From assembly GCF_001440415.1 (NCBI RefSeq), contig NZ_LLYA01000112.1:1-64000 (forward strand): a DNA stretch of 64,000 nucleotides, in the 5' to 3' direction. The stretch comes from Bradyrhizobium retamae (GTDB taxonomy: Bacteria; Pseudomonadota; Alphaproteobacteria; Rhizobiales; Xanthobacteraceae). Shown here piece after piece: positions 9,086 through 17,853 of the stretch. The notes under the pieces were generated by a model. It ran no database searches. It was not told where the DNA came from and worked only from the letters and a program-made list of their open reading frames with translations. A program made the translations under genes and the position numbers. Position 1 is the stretch's first letter. Every line of letters starts with the position of its first letter.

Positions 9086-9841
9086 CTAATGTCCGAGGTA
9101 AACTTCGATCACCTTCGGATCGTTCTTGACCTTCTCCATCGTGCCCTCCGACAGGATCTGACCCTGGTGCAGGACCGTGACCTTGTGGGCGATGTCCTCG
9201 ACGAATTTCATGTCGTGCTCGATGACGAGCACCGAGCGATCCTTTATGATACGGTTCAGGAGTTCGGCGGTCTTCGCACGCTCGCTGACGCTCATGCCGG
9301 CGACGGGCTCGTCGAGCATCAGAAGTTCCGGATCCTGGATCAGCAGCATGCCGATCTCGAGCCATTGCTTCTGGCCGTGGCTGAGTTGATCGGCATAAGT
9401 GTCGAGACGATCCTTCAGGAAGATCATCTCGGCGACTTCCTCGATGCGCTGCTTGACAGCATCATCGCGCTGGAAGGCGAGCGAGCCGAACACGGTGCGG
9501 CCGCGCGGATAGGAAATCTCTAGGTTCTCGAACACGGTCAGATCCTCGAACACCGACGGGGTCTGGAACTTGCGCCCCACGCCGGTCTGCACGATCTGGT
9601 TCTCCTTCAGCTTCGTCAGCTCCTTGCCGCGAAACTGGATCGAGCCTGAAGTCGCCTTGGTCTTTCCGCAGATCAGGTCGAGCACCGTGGTCTTGCCAGC
9701 GCCGTTGGGGCCGATGATGACGCGGATCTCGTTCTCCTCGACATAGAAGGAAAGATTGTTCACCGCCTTGAAGCCGTCGAAGGAAACCGTGAGGGCTTCG
9801 ACCGCGAGCAGGAAGGGTTTGGGCTGGTGACCGATGAGCAT
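9086..9841 (-). CDS. urtD: Urea/short-chain amide ABC transporter, ATP-binding subunit UrtD
   Basis: 251 residues, a LivG-type ATPase. Walker A GPNGAGKTTVLD, Q-loop region RKFQTPSVFEDLTV, signature LSHGQKQWLEIGML (LSHGQ variant normal for UrtD) and Walker B LLMLDEPVAGM, with the switch His in VIEHDMKF. The ATG at 9841 is preceded by GGAGGC, 4 bases upstream. It is separated by 10 bp from the end of urtC. It works with UrtE as the heteromeric nucleotide-binding pair of the importer. Confidence 0.95.
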   Translation of the reverse strand: MLIGHQPKPFLLAVEALTVSFDGFKAVNNLSFYVEENEIRVIIGPNGAGKTTVLDLICGKTKATSGSIQFRGKELTKLKENQIVQTGVGRKFQTPSVFEDLTVFENLEISYPRGRTVFGSLAFQRDDAVKQRIEEVAEMIFLKDRLDTYADQLSHGQKQWLEIGMLLIQDPELLMLDEPVAGMSVSERAKTAELLNRIIKDRSVLVIEHDMKFVEDIAHKVTVLHQGQILSEGTMEKVKNDPKVIEVYLGH

Positions 9842-9851
9842 GCTTGCCTCC

Positions 9852-11000
9852 TCATTCTGCCGGTGCGCCGTCGGCGACCGAATTGCCGGCCCACGGGCTG
9901 CCCGACTTTGATTTGCGCAATGCGAGCAGCCGGTCGATGCGCGGCTGAACGTAATCAGCCCAGATTCCCGACAGGCCGTTCGGGAAGGCAAGGACGACCG
10001 CGATGAACAACGCGCCGAGGCCGAACAGCCAGAGCTGCGGGAAAGATTCCGAAAGGCCGGTCTTGGCAAAATTGACCAGCAGCGCCCCCCACACCGCGCC
10101 GAAGATCGACATCCGCCCGCCGACCGCGGTATAGATCACCATTTCGATCGAAGGCACGATGCCGACAAAGGACGGCGACATGAAACCGACATTGAGCGCA
10201 AACATGGCGCCCCCTATCGCGGCGAATATCGCAGCCATACAGAAGGCAAAGATCTTGAAGTTGGCGACGCTGTAGCCGGAGAAGCGGACGCGATCTTCCT
10301 GTTCACGCATCGCCACGAGGATGCGGCCAAGCTTTGTCAGCCTGATGAATTGCGCGATGAAGATGCAGCCGAACAGCAGGAACACTTCAAAGAAGTAGAG
10401 GATGATCTTGGCGTGGTCCGGCCTGATGTCCCATCCCTTCAGCGTACGCAGATCGGTCATGCCGTTGATGCCGCCGGTGTAGCCCTGCTGCCCGACGATC
10501 AGAATGGTCAGGATGGCAGCGACGGCCTGGGTGATGATCGCAAAATAGGTGCCGCCGACGCGGCGCTTGAACATTGCGGTGCCTATGATCAGAGCGAAGA
10601 GGCCTGGGACCAGGATGATGGCGAGAACGGTGAAGGTGAGACTGTGGAACGGCTGCCAGAACAGGGGCAGCGCGGTGATCTGGTTCCAGTCCATGAAATC
10701 CGGGATACCGGGCGTGGACTGGATCTTGGTGTTCTCGACGCTGGATGCTTCCAGCTTGAGGAACATCGCCATGCAGTAGCCGCCGAGGCCGAAGAACACG
10801 CCCTGCCCCAGGCTCAGGATGCCGCCATATCCCCAACACAGCACGAGGCCGATCGCAACAAAGGCGTAGGTCAGATATTTCGCGACCAGGTTGAGACGGA
10901 AGACATCCAACGACAGGGGCAGGATCACGACCAGGACCAGGGCCAGCGCAACGAAGCCAATGAGCTCGGATCGATTGAAGAAGCGCGAGGTGATGATCAT
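9852..11000 (-). CDS. urtC: Urea/short-chain amide ABC transporter permease UrtC
   Basis: 382 residues, a LivM-type permease with about ten transmembrane segments. Family blocks GILSLGQGVFFGLGGYCMAM, GTYFAIITQA and the cytoplasmic EAA-like region ILVAMREQEDRVRFSGY are clear. It forms the membrane channel with UrtB. The start at 11000 lies 17 bp after the urtB stop. The C-terminus (from ~355) is a charged cytoplasmic tail. Confidence 0.95.
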   Translation of the reverse strand: MIITSRFFNRSELIGFVALALVLVVILPLSLDVFRLNLVAKYLTYAFVAIGLVLCWGYGGILSLGQGVFFGLGGYCMAMFLKLEASSVENTKIQSTPGIPDFMDWNQITALPLFWQPFHSLTFTVLAIILVPGLFALIIGTAMFKRRVGGTYFAIITQAVAAILTILIVGQQGYTGGINGMTDLRTLKGWDIRPDHAKIILYFFEVFLLFGCIFIAQFIRLTKLGRILVAMREQEDRVRFSGYSVANFKIFAFCMAAIFAAIGGAMFALNVGFMSPSFVGIVPSIEMVIYTAVGGRMSIFGAVWGALLVNFAKTGLSESFPQLWLFGLGALFIAVVLAFPNGLSGIWADYVQPRIDRLLALRKSKSGSPWAGNSVADGAPAE

Positions 11001-11017
11001 GACCGTGCCTGCTTTCG

Positions 11018-11944
11018 TTATTTGCGGACCTTGAGGGCGAACAGACCCTGCGGCCGCAGCATCAGAATTCCGACGACGGCGAGAAGCGTGAGCACCTTGG
11101 CCATCGAGCCCGACGTGAAGAACTCCAGCGTCGACTGGGTCTGCGAGATCGAGAAGGCGGAAGCGATGGTGCCGAGCAGGCTGGCTGCGCCGCCGAACAC
11201 GACCACCAGGAAGGTGTCGACGATGTAGAGCTGGCCCGACGTCGGTCCGGTCGAACCGATCATGGTGAACGCGCTTCCGGCTACGCCGGCGATGCCGCAG
11301 CCGAGTCCGAAGGTGTATCGATCGACCTTTTCAGTATTGATGCCGACAGCGCCGGCCATGATCCGGTTCTGCACGACCGCGCGGACCTGCCGTCCCCAGC
11401 GCGACTTGTAAATGACGTAAGCGACCGCGCACGTGATCGAAACGGTGAGACCCATCACGAAGATACCGTTGATCGGCACCTCGATGCTGTCGGTCACCTT
11501 GAGCGAACCCAGCATCCACTGCGGCAGCTCGACGCCGACCTCGCGCGCGCCGAAGACGGAGCGATAGGCCTGCTGCAGTATGAGGCTGAGGCCCCATGTG
11601 GCGAGCAGCGTGTCGAGCGGGCGCTTGTAAAGATGACGTATCAGCCCCCACTCCACCAGCATTCCGAGCGCGCCGGAGGCGAGGAAGGCCAGCATCATCG
11701 CGAGAAAGAAATAGCCACTGAAAAGGCCTGGCAGATAGCTCTGGAACAGATTCGACGTCATCCAGGTGACGTAGGCCCCCAAGATCATGAACTCGCCATG
11801 CGCCATGTTGATGACGCCCATCTGGCCGAAGATGATGGCAAGGCCGAGCGCCATCAGCACGTAGACGGAGAACAGGATCAGGCCCGCAAAGCCCTGCATG
11901 ACGAAGATCGAGCCCAGCTCGCCAATCGAATAGTCGCCGAACAT
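11018..11944 (-). CDS. urtB: Urea/short-chain amide ABC transporter permease UrtB
   Basis: 308 residues, a LivH-type permease: GLAIIFGQMGVINMAHGEFMI near the N-terminus, EWGLIRHLYKRPLDTLLATWG, and VQNRIMAGAVGINTEKVDR. Many UrtB proteins carry a long periplasmic N-terminal domain; this short form resembles the amide/urea FmdE-like branch, which agrees with the fmdA/amiE neighbours. The ATG at 11944 is supported by GGAG about 7 bases upstream. A perfect hairpin (11969-11998) separates it from urtA. Confidence 0.95.
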   Translation of the reverse strand: MFGDYSIGELGSIFVMQGFAGLILFSVYVLMALGLAIIFGQMGVINMAHGEFMILGAYVTWMTSNLFQSYLPGLFSGYFFLAMMLAFLASGALGMLVEWGLIRHLYKRPLDTLLATWGLSLILQQAYRSVFGAREVGVELPQWMLGSLKVTDSIEVPINGIFVMGLTVSITCAVAYVIYKSRWGRQVRAVVQNRIMAGAVGINTEKVDRYTFGLGCGIAGVAGSAFTMIGSTGPTSGQLYIVDTFLVVVFGGAASLLGTIASAFSISQTQSTLEFFTSGSMAKVLTLLAVVGILMLRPQGLFALKVRK

Positions 11945-11968
11945 CTGACTTCTCCGCCGGAGGAAGGT

Positions 11969-11998
11969 CCCGCGTCGCGAGAGAATTCGCGACGCGGG
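11969..11998 (-). promoter_or_regulatory. Intercistronic hairpin between urtA and urtB
   Basis: CCCGCGTCGCGA (11969-11980), loop GAGAAT, TCGCGACGCGGG (11987-11998) is a perfect 12-bp stem 66 bp after the urtA stop, in a 120-bp spacer. No T-run follows, so RNA stabilisation of urtA or partial attenuation is more likely than full termination. Confidence 0.7.
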
Positions 11999-12064
11999 GT
12001 CGTGAAGCGCGGATTGACGGTCCACGCCAGGGAGCGGTTGGAAAGTTGCGGGAAGGCTCCGCGC

Positions 12065-13324
12065 TTATTGGTAGCCCTTCGGGAACGGATCGGGCTCGAT
12101 CAGGTCCGCGGTCTCGAAGATCAGCTCGAACTGACCATCGAGCTTGGCGCGCCCGACTCGGGTCTTCGACCAGAGGTGATGGTTTTCGTGGATGCGCACG
12201 TAGCCTTCAGGCGCTTCCTTGAATTCCACGCCGGGCGAAGCGGCTGCGATCTTGTCGACGTCGAAGCTACCGGCCTTCTCGCAGGTCAGCTTCCACAGCC
12301 ACGGGCCGAGATAGCCGGCCTGCGTCACGTCGCCGATCACGGTCTTCTCGCCCCACATCTTCTTGAAGGCGGGAACGAACGTCTTGTTGTTGGCATTGTC
12401 GAGCGACTGGAAGTACTTCATGCAGGCATAGGCGCCCGCGATGTTCTCGCCGCCGATGCCGTCGATTTCATCTTCGGTCACCGAGATCGTCAACAGCGCC
12501 TGCTTCGACAGGTCGACGCCGGCCGCCTTGAGCTGCTTGTAGAACGCGACATTCGAGCCGCCGACCACGTCGGTGAAGATGACGTCGGGCTTGGTCAGCT
12601 TGATCTTGTTGATCACCGAGTTGAACTGGGTGCTGCCGAGCGCGTAATATTCCTCGCCGACGACCTTGCCCTTCAATACGTTCTCGACGTGCTTGCGCGC
12701 GATCTTGTTCGAGGTGCGCGGCCAGATGTAATCCGAGCCGATGAAGAAGAACGATTTGGCGCCCTTCTCCTTGGCGATCCAGTTCAGGCCGGCGAGGATC
12801 TGCTGGGTCGCCTCCTGGCCGGTGTAAATGACGTTCTTGGACTGCTCGAGACCTTCGTAGAAGGTCGGATAGTAGAGCATGCCGTTGTACTGCTCGACGA
12901 CCGGCAGCACTGCCTTGCGCGATGCCGAGGTCCAGCAACCCATGATCGCTGCGACCTTGTCGTTGACGAGAAGCTTCTTGGCCTTTTCCGCAAAGGTCGG
13001 CCAGTCGCTGGCGCCGTCTTCCTGGATGAACTTGATCTTGCGCCCAAGCACGCCACCGGCGGCGTTGATCTGTTCGATCGCGAGCTTTTCGGCCTGGATC
13101 GAGCCCGTCTCCGAGATCGCCATGGTGCCGGTGGCCGAGTGCAGGATGCCGACGGTGACCTCCGTATCGGTGACCGCGAGCCCCGTGGTGTTGACGGTGG
13201 CGGTTGCGGGACCTGCCCCGAATGAGGGCCGAGGAAGAATCGAAACGAGCGGCAGCGCCGCCGCGCCCATCAGCAGTTTGCGGCGAAGCGGAGACTGCAG
13301 ACCCTTGTTTGGTTCGTCTGACAT
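12065..13324 (-). CDS. urtA: Urea/short-chain amide ABC transporter, substrate-binding protein
   Basis: 419 residues, a type I periplasmic binding protein of the UrtA/FmdD group. The N-terminus has a twin-arginine-like signal (PLRRKLLMGAAALPLV, cleavage near SFGAG at ~37), then EVTVGILHSATGTMAISE, QINAAGGVLGRK and GCWTSASRKAVLPVVEQ. The family C-terminus NHHLWSKTRVGR is present. The ATG at 13324 is chosen; the longer open frame lies in the divergent promoter region. As first gene of the operon it captures urea or short amides in the periplasm. The substrate is inferred from downstream formamidase and amidase. Confidence 0.95.
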   Translation of the reverse strand: MSDEPNKGLQSPLRRKLLMGAAALPLVSILPRPSFGAGPATATVNTTGLAVTDTEVTVGILHSATGTMAISETGSIQAEKLAIEQINAAGGVLGRKIKFIQEDGASDWPTFAEKAKKLLVNDKVAAIMGCWTSASRKAVLPVVEQYNGMLYYPTFYEGLEQSKNVIYTGQEATQQILAGLNWIAKEKGAKSFFFIGSDYIWPRTSNKIARKHVENVLKGKVVGEEYYALGSTQFNSVINKIKLTKPDVIFTDVVGGSNVAFYKQLKAAGVDLSKQALLTISVTEDEIDGIGGENIAGAYACMKYFQSLDNANNKTFVPAFKKMWGEKTVIGDVTQAGYLGPWLWKLTCEKAGSFDVDKIAAASPGVEFKEAPEGYVRIHENHHLWSKTRVGRAKLDGQFELIFETADLIEPDPFPKGYQ

Positions 13325-13381
13325 GAGCACCCCATTTTTTGTTCGAGAACGCTTATTGGTCAGGCGAGGATTGCCCAGAAT

Positions 13382-13394
13382 TGTGCACTGCACA
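13382..13394. promoter_or_regulatory. 13-bp perfect palindrome, candidate operator for the urt/fmd/amiE operon
   Basis: TGTGCA-C-TGCACA lies 58 bp upstream of the urtA start, in the 172-bp divergent region between urtA and the sensor gene. It is a plausible site for the LuxR-type regulator encoded at 16858; no second copy was noticed. Confidence 0.4.
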
Positions 13395-13442
13395 GATACG
13401 TGGGATTGCGTATATTGCACCGCAAAATAGCGACGTAGGTTT

Positions 13443-13458
13443 TGGTACGGAGTTTGCT
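13443..13458 (+). promoter_or_regulatory. Sigma-54-type promoter before the permease-kinase gene
   Basis: TGGTACG-GAGT-TTGCT matches the -24/-12 consensus TGGCACG-N4-TTGCW with one mismatch (C to T in the -24 box) and exact spacing. The predicted start site is near 13469, about 28 bases before the GTG start. Suggests nitrogen (NtrC) control. Confidence 0.6.
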
Positions 13459-13496
13459 GGGCCAAGCGGGTCGGTCGAACTGGGCAGGAGCAGCAA

Positions 13497-16400
13497 GTGG
13501 CAGGGCGGCAGCGGATAGACCGCGTCAGGCGCCAATATAACCAATGGGTCGCCAACCAGACGCTGGAAGACTACGCGCTGCGCTTCACCGCCAAGAGCGC
13601 GCGGCGGTGGTCTGCCGCCCGCGTCGCCAATACCGCGCTTGGCGCGATCTCCTTTCTGGCGCTGGAGGCGATCGGCGGCACCATTACGCTTAATTACGGC
13701 GCGGCCAACGCCACATCAGCGATTCTTGTCGTCAGCGTCATCATCTTCCTCTGCGGCCTGCCGATCGCCTATCACGCCGCAAAATGCGGCATCGATATTG
13801 ATCTGCTGACCCGCGGCGCCGGCTTCGGCTATATCGGCTCCACCATCACCTCGCTGATCTACGCCTCCTTCACCTTCATCTTCTTCGCGATCGAGGCAGT
13901 TATCATGGCCGCGGCGCTCGAGATGTGCTTCGGCATCCCGCGCCCGATCGGCTATCTCATCAGCGCCGTCGTCATTATTCCCTTGGTGACCTACGGCATC
14001 ACCCTGATCAGCCGCTTTCAATTGTGGACGCAGCCGATCTGGATCGTCCTTCACATCCTGCCCTTCGTGGCGATCGCCTACGCCAACCCGCAGTCGTTCA
14101 CGGAGTGGCGCAAATTCGCAGGCGAGCATGGCGACGCGGGCGGCCATCTCGATCTGCTGCTGTTCGGCACCGCCGCGTCGGTGGTGTTTTCGCTGGTTGC
14201 ACAGATCGGCGAGCAGGTCGACTTTCTGCGGTTTCTGCCGCGCGATCGCCGAACCTCGCGAACGTCATGGTGGATCGCGCTGCTCAGCGCCGGCCCCGGC
14301 TGGATCATTTTCGGCGCGCTCAAGTTGCTCCTGGGCTCATTTCTCGCCTACTTTGCGCTGAGCCATGGCGTCTCCAGCGAGCACGCCGCCGAGCCGGCGC
14401 ACATGTATCTCGAGGCCTTCCGCTACGTGCTGTCGCAGCCGGACATGGCGCTGGCGCTGACCGGTACCTTCGTCATTCTCTCGCAGATCAAAATCAACGT
14501 GACCAACGCCTATGCCGGCTCGATCGCCTGGTCGAACTTCTTCTCGCGACTGACCCACAGCCATCCCGGCCGTGTGGTGTGGCTCGTCTTCAACGTTCTG
14601 GTGGCGCTGCTACTGATGGAAATCGGCGTCTACAAGGCGCTCGAGCAGACGTTGGCGCTTTATTCCAACGTAGCGATTGCCTGGGTCGGCGCGTTGGTTG
14701 CCGATCTCGTCGTCAACAGGCCGCTCGGCTTGCGACCGCAGCACATCGAGTTCAAGCGCGCGCATCTCTGCGATATCAACCCGGTCGGCGTCGGTGCGAT
14801 GACGATCGCGACGATCGTTTCGATCTCTGCCTTTTACGGCCTGTTCGGCCCGACAGCGAAGGCGCTCTCCGCCTTCGTGGCGCTCGCGGTTGCCTTCGTC
14901 ACCGCGCCCCTGATCGCTTGGGCGACCGACGGCAAATATTACATCGCGCGCAAGCCGAAGCGGAGCTGGCAGAACCTCGAATCGATCCAGTGCTGCATCT
15001 GCGAGCATTCGTTCGAGCCGGAGGACATGGCCTCCTGCCCGGCCTATGCCGGGCCGATCTGCTCGCTGTGCTGCTCGCTCGATGCGCGCTGCCATGATCT
15101 CTGCAAGCCGCATGCGCGCGCCAGCGCTCAGGTCTCGGACATGCTCGGGAAACTGTTGCCAGAGGCGATCTACGCGCGGATCAATTCGCAGTTCGGGCAT
15201 TATCTCGGCGTGTTCGCGGTCTCCGCGGGGCTGGTCGCGCTGACGCTGGGGCTGATCTACCTGCAGACCTCGGCGGCACTGCCCGCCGAAAATTTTGCGC
15301 TGTCGGACGTGCTGTGGAAGGTGTTCTTCGCGCTCACCATCATCATCGGCGTGGTGGCATGGCTGTTCGTGCTGGCGCAACAGAGCCGCCGCGCGGCGGA
15401 GGCGGAGACGCGGCGGCAGACCGCTCTCCTGATCCAGGAGATCGACGCGCACAAGCGGACAGACGCTGAGTTGCAACGCGCCAAGGAAGTGGCGGAGTCC
15501 GCCAACCTCGCCAAGAGCCGCTATGTGGTGGGGCTGAGCCATGAACTGCGCTCACCGCTGAACGCCATCAGCGGCTATGCGCAATTGCTGGAGCAGGATT
15601 CCAGCCTCCCTGCAAAGCCCCGCGACCAAGTGCGCGTGGTCCGGCGCAGCGCCGACCATTTGTCGGGATTGATCGACGGCATCCTCGATATTTCTAAAAT
15701 TGAAGCAGGCCGGCTTTATCTGTCGCGCGACGAGGTCCGCCTGAGCGAATTTCTCGATCAGCTCGTCGGCATGTTTCGCGTTCAGGCCGCCGCCAAGGGC
15801 ATCGACTTCATCTTCAAGCGGCCTTCGGTGCTGCCGCTCGTCGTCTATGCCGATGAGAAGCGGCTGCGGCAGGTTCTGATCAACCTGCTGTCGAATGCAC
15901 TGAAGTTCACGCAGACCGGAAACGTGCAGTTCGTCGTGCATTACCGCAGTCCCGTTGCGGAGTTCGAGGTGATCGATACCGGACCCGGCATCCAGCCGGA
16001 CGACCTCGAACGTATCTTCGCACCCTTTGAGCGCGGCGCGCTCGGCGTCTCGCAGCCGCAGACCGGCACCGGGCTCGGGCTGACCATCAGCCGCCTCCTG
16101 GCGGGCGTAATGGGCGGCGACATCAAAGTGACCAGCCAAGTCGGCAACGGCAGCACGTTTCGAGTGAAAATCCTGCTGTCGGAAGTCGCGAATCCGACGC
16201 GGATCGCGCCGGTGGAGGCGCCGATCTTCGGCTATCACGGCCCCCGCAAGACGATCCTGATCACCGACGACGATCCGACCCACCGCGATCTCCTGCGCGA
16301 GGTGCTGACGCCGCTCGGCTTCATTTTGCTCAGCGCGCCCGATGGACCCGGCTGCCTCGCGCTGGCGCAGCATTGCCGGCCGGATTTGTTCCTGCTCGAC

Positions 16401-16868
16401 ATCTCGATGGCAGGGATGGACGGCTGGACGGTTGCGGAAACGCTGCGCACGAGCGGCCATCACCAGGCGCGCATCCTCATGGTGTCGGCGAGCGCGCTTG
16501 AAGCGCATGGCGCGCCGCTGGCGCAACCGTTCCACGACGGTTACCTGATGAAGCCGATCGATATTCCCAAGCTGCTCGAATCCATCCGGCAATTGCTCAA
16601 GCTCGAATGGCAGTATGAGGCAGGCGATGTCCCTGCCCCCCATTGGCGGCCGGAGACCGGCTCGCGGCCGCCAGTGAAACATGTCGAGGAACTGATCGGG
16701 CTCGGGCAACTGGGCTACGTTCGCGCGATCCAGGTCAAGCTCGACGAGATCGGAAATGACTACCCCGAACATGCCGACTTCGTGTCGCAAATGCGCGCAT
16801 TGATCGACCGCTTCGATCTCGATCAGTACATGGCGACCCTGAAAGCCCTGCACAGCTATGATCATTGA
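13497..16868 (+). CDS. NCS1-type permease fused to hybrid sensor histidine kinase
   Basis: 1123 residues. The N-terminal ~480 residues form a complete NCS1 (cytosine/allantoin/hydantoin) transporter-like domain with ~12 membrane segments (EAIGGTITLNYGAANA, RGAGFGYIGS). Next is a cysteine-rich cytoplasmic stretch at 499-536 (CCIC start, CHDLC end), two more membrane helices (~567-588, ~605-628), a coiled coil, then HisKA with H682 (LSHELRSPL), HATPase with N800 (LLSNALKF), DTGPGI and GTGLGLTI, and a receiver with D968 (LLDISMAGMDG). The last ~90 residues resemble no phosphotransfer domain that I recognise. Start GTG 13497 has AGGAG 7 bases upstream. Divergent from urtA and overlapping the next regulator by 11 bp, it is the probable sensor for the amide/urea operon. 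Confidence 0.93.
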   Translation: MAGRQRIDRVRRQYNQWVANQTLEDYALRFTAKSARRWSAARVANTALGAISFLALEAIGGTITLNYGAANATSAILVVSVIIFLCGLPIAYHAAKCGIDIDLLTRGAGFGYIGSTITSLIYASFTFIFFAIEAVIMAAALEMCFGIPRPIGYLISAVVIIPLVTYGITLISRFQLWTQPIWIVLHILPFVAIAYANPQSFTEWRKFAGEHGDAGGHLDLLLFGTAASVVFSLVAQIGEQVDFLRFLPRDRRTSRTSWWIALLSAGPGWIIFGALKLLLGSFLAYFALSHGVSSEHAAEPAHMYLEAFRYVLSQPDMALALTGTFVILSQIKINVTNAYAGSIAWSNFFSRLTHSHPGRVVWLVFNVLVALLLMEIGVYKALEQTLALYSNVAIAWVGALVADLVVNRPLGLRPQHIEFKRAHLCDINPVGVGAMTIATIVSISAFYGLFGPTAKALSAFVALAVAFVTAPLIAWATDGKYYIARKPKRSWQNLESIQCCICEHSFEPEDMASCPAYAGPICSLCCSLDARCHDLCKPHARASAQVSDMLGKLLPEAIYARINSQFGHYLGVFAVSAGLVALTLGLIYLQTSAALPAENFALSDVLWKVFFALTIIIGVVAWLFVLAQQSRRAAEAETRRQTALLIQEIDAHKRTDAELQRAKEVAESANLAKSRYVVGLSHELRSPLNAISGYAQLLEQDSSLPAKPRDQVRVVRRSADHLSGLIDGILDISKIEAGRLYLSRDEVRLSEFLDQLVGMFRVQAAAKGIDFIFKRPSVLPLVVYADEKRLRQVLINLLSNALKFTQTGNVQFVVHYRSPVAEFEVIDTGPGIQPDDLERIFAPFERGALGVSQPQTGTGLGLTISRLLAGVMGGDIKVTSQVGNGSTFRVKILLSEVANPTRIAPVEAPIFGYHGPRKTILITDDDPTHRDLLREVLTPLGFILLSAPDGPGCLALAQHCRPDLFLLDISMAGMDGWTVAETLRTSGHHQARILMVSASALEAHGAPLAQPFHDGYLMKPIDIPKLLESIRQLLKLEWQYEAGDVPAPHWRPETGSRPPVKHVEELIGLGQLGYVRAIQVKLDEIGNDYPEHADFVSQMRALIDRFDLDQYMATLKALHSYDH

Positions 16869-17784
16869 ATCAAGAAAGCGCGACGTCGCCCTCGTCGTCG
16901 ACGACTCGCCCGAGACGCTGCGGCTATTGACCGATGCGCTCGACGGCGCGGGCATGACCGTCATGGTCGCGCTCGATGGTGCTTCCGCCATGCGGATCGT
17001 CGACCAGATCACGCCCGACATCGTGCTGCTCGACGCTGTGATGCCGGGGATGGATGGGTTCGAGACCTGCAGGCGGCTGAAGCGCGACGCCGGGCTCGAC
17101 CATGTTCCGATCATTTTCATGACGGGGCTGGCCGAAACCGAACACATCGTACGCGGGCTTGAGGCCGGCGGCGTCGACTATGTGACAAAACCGATCGCGG
17201 TCGAGGAGATGCTGGCGCGCATCCGCGTCCATCTCGCCAACGCCCGCCTGACCCAGAGCGCGCGCGCCGCGCTCGACGTCTCCGGCCGCTATCTGCTCGC
17301 CGTGAATGCCGCGGGCAAGATCATGTGGGCGACACCGCAGGCGCAGAAGCTGCTCTCCGACTTACTTGCCGCCGACGACGATGACGTCGTGCTGCCCGAA
17401 CCGATTCCGCAATGGCTGGATGAGGCGCGCAAGGGCAAAGCCGCGGCGAAGGCCGCGGCCATGCCGACGCGTCACGGCAACGAGCAGCTTCGCCTGCAAT
17501 ATATGGGGAAGCTCGGCGCGAACGAATTCCTGCTGCGGCTGGCGAAAGATTCCGGCGCGGAGGCGCCAGTGGAATTCTCCAGCGAGTTGGGCTTGACGAC
17601 GCGCGAGGGCGAAGTGCTGTCATGGCTGTCGAAGGGCAAGACCAACCGCGATATCGCGCAGATTCTGGGACTCTCCCCCCGCACCGTCGACAAGCATCTT
17701 GAGCAAATCTATTCCAAGCTCGGCGTCGAGAACCGCACCGCCGCGGCGGCGATCGCGGTGAATGCGAAGAATAGGAGGGGGTGA
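16858..17784 (+). CDS. Response regulator with LuxR-type DNA-binding domain
   Basis: 308 residues. Receiver (8-125) with DD at 15-16, phosphoacceptor D59 (LLDAVMPGMDG) and Lys in YVTKPIAVEEM. The middle (~135-230) reads SGRYLLAVNAAGKIMWATPQAQ, which looks like a degenerate PAS-type fold. The C-terminal LuxR/FixJ helix-turn-helix (~238-300) contains LTTREGEVLSWLSKGKTNRD and RTVDKHLEQIYSKLG. It overlaps the kinase gene by 11 bp, so the two are co-translated. It is the likely DNA-binding output for the permease-kinase, with the urt/fmd/amiE operon as the nearest target. Confidence 0.93.
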   Translation: MIIESRKRDVALVVDDSPETLRLLTDALDGAGMTVMVALDGASAMRIVDQITPDIVLLDAVMPGMDGFETCRRLKRDAGLDHVPIIFMTGLAETEHIVRGLEAGGVDYVTKPIAVEEMLARIRVHLANARLTQSARAALDVSGRYLLAVNAAGKIMWATPQAQKLLSDLLAADDDDVVLPEPIPQWLDEARKGKAAAKAAAMPTRHGNEQLRLQYMGKLGANEFLLRLAKDSGAEAPVEFSSELGLTTREGEVLSWLSKGKTNRDIAQILGLSPRTVDKHLEQIYSKLGVENRTAAAAIAVNAKNRRG

Positions 17785-17804
17785 GAGACTGGTTGCGGAG
17801 ACAT

Positions 17805-17838
17805 GGATTTGCTTCGTCGCTGTGCTCCTCGCAATGAC
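17805..17838. repeat. Fragment of a dispersed intergenic repeat
   Basis: GCTTCGTCGCTGTGCTCCTCGC followed by AATGACGG resembles a widespread Bradyrhizobium intergenic repeat. Only one partial copy is visible, between the convergent response regulator and nasA. The identification is from memory. Confidence 0.4.
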
Positions 17839-17853
17839 GGTGGAGCAAGGGCC

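Noticed and set aside
11633..13225. Long 530-residue plus-strand frame opposite urtA/urtB
   Set aside because: Low-complexity translation rich in Arg/Asp/Leu with no domain; it is the antisense shadow of high-GC coding sequence.
15552..17147. 531-residue minus-strand frame opposite the permease-kinase
   Set aside because: Shadow of the kinase and receiver domains; residues are of the random antisense type.
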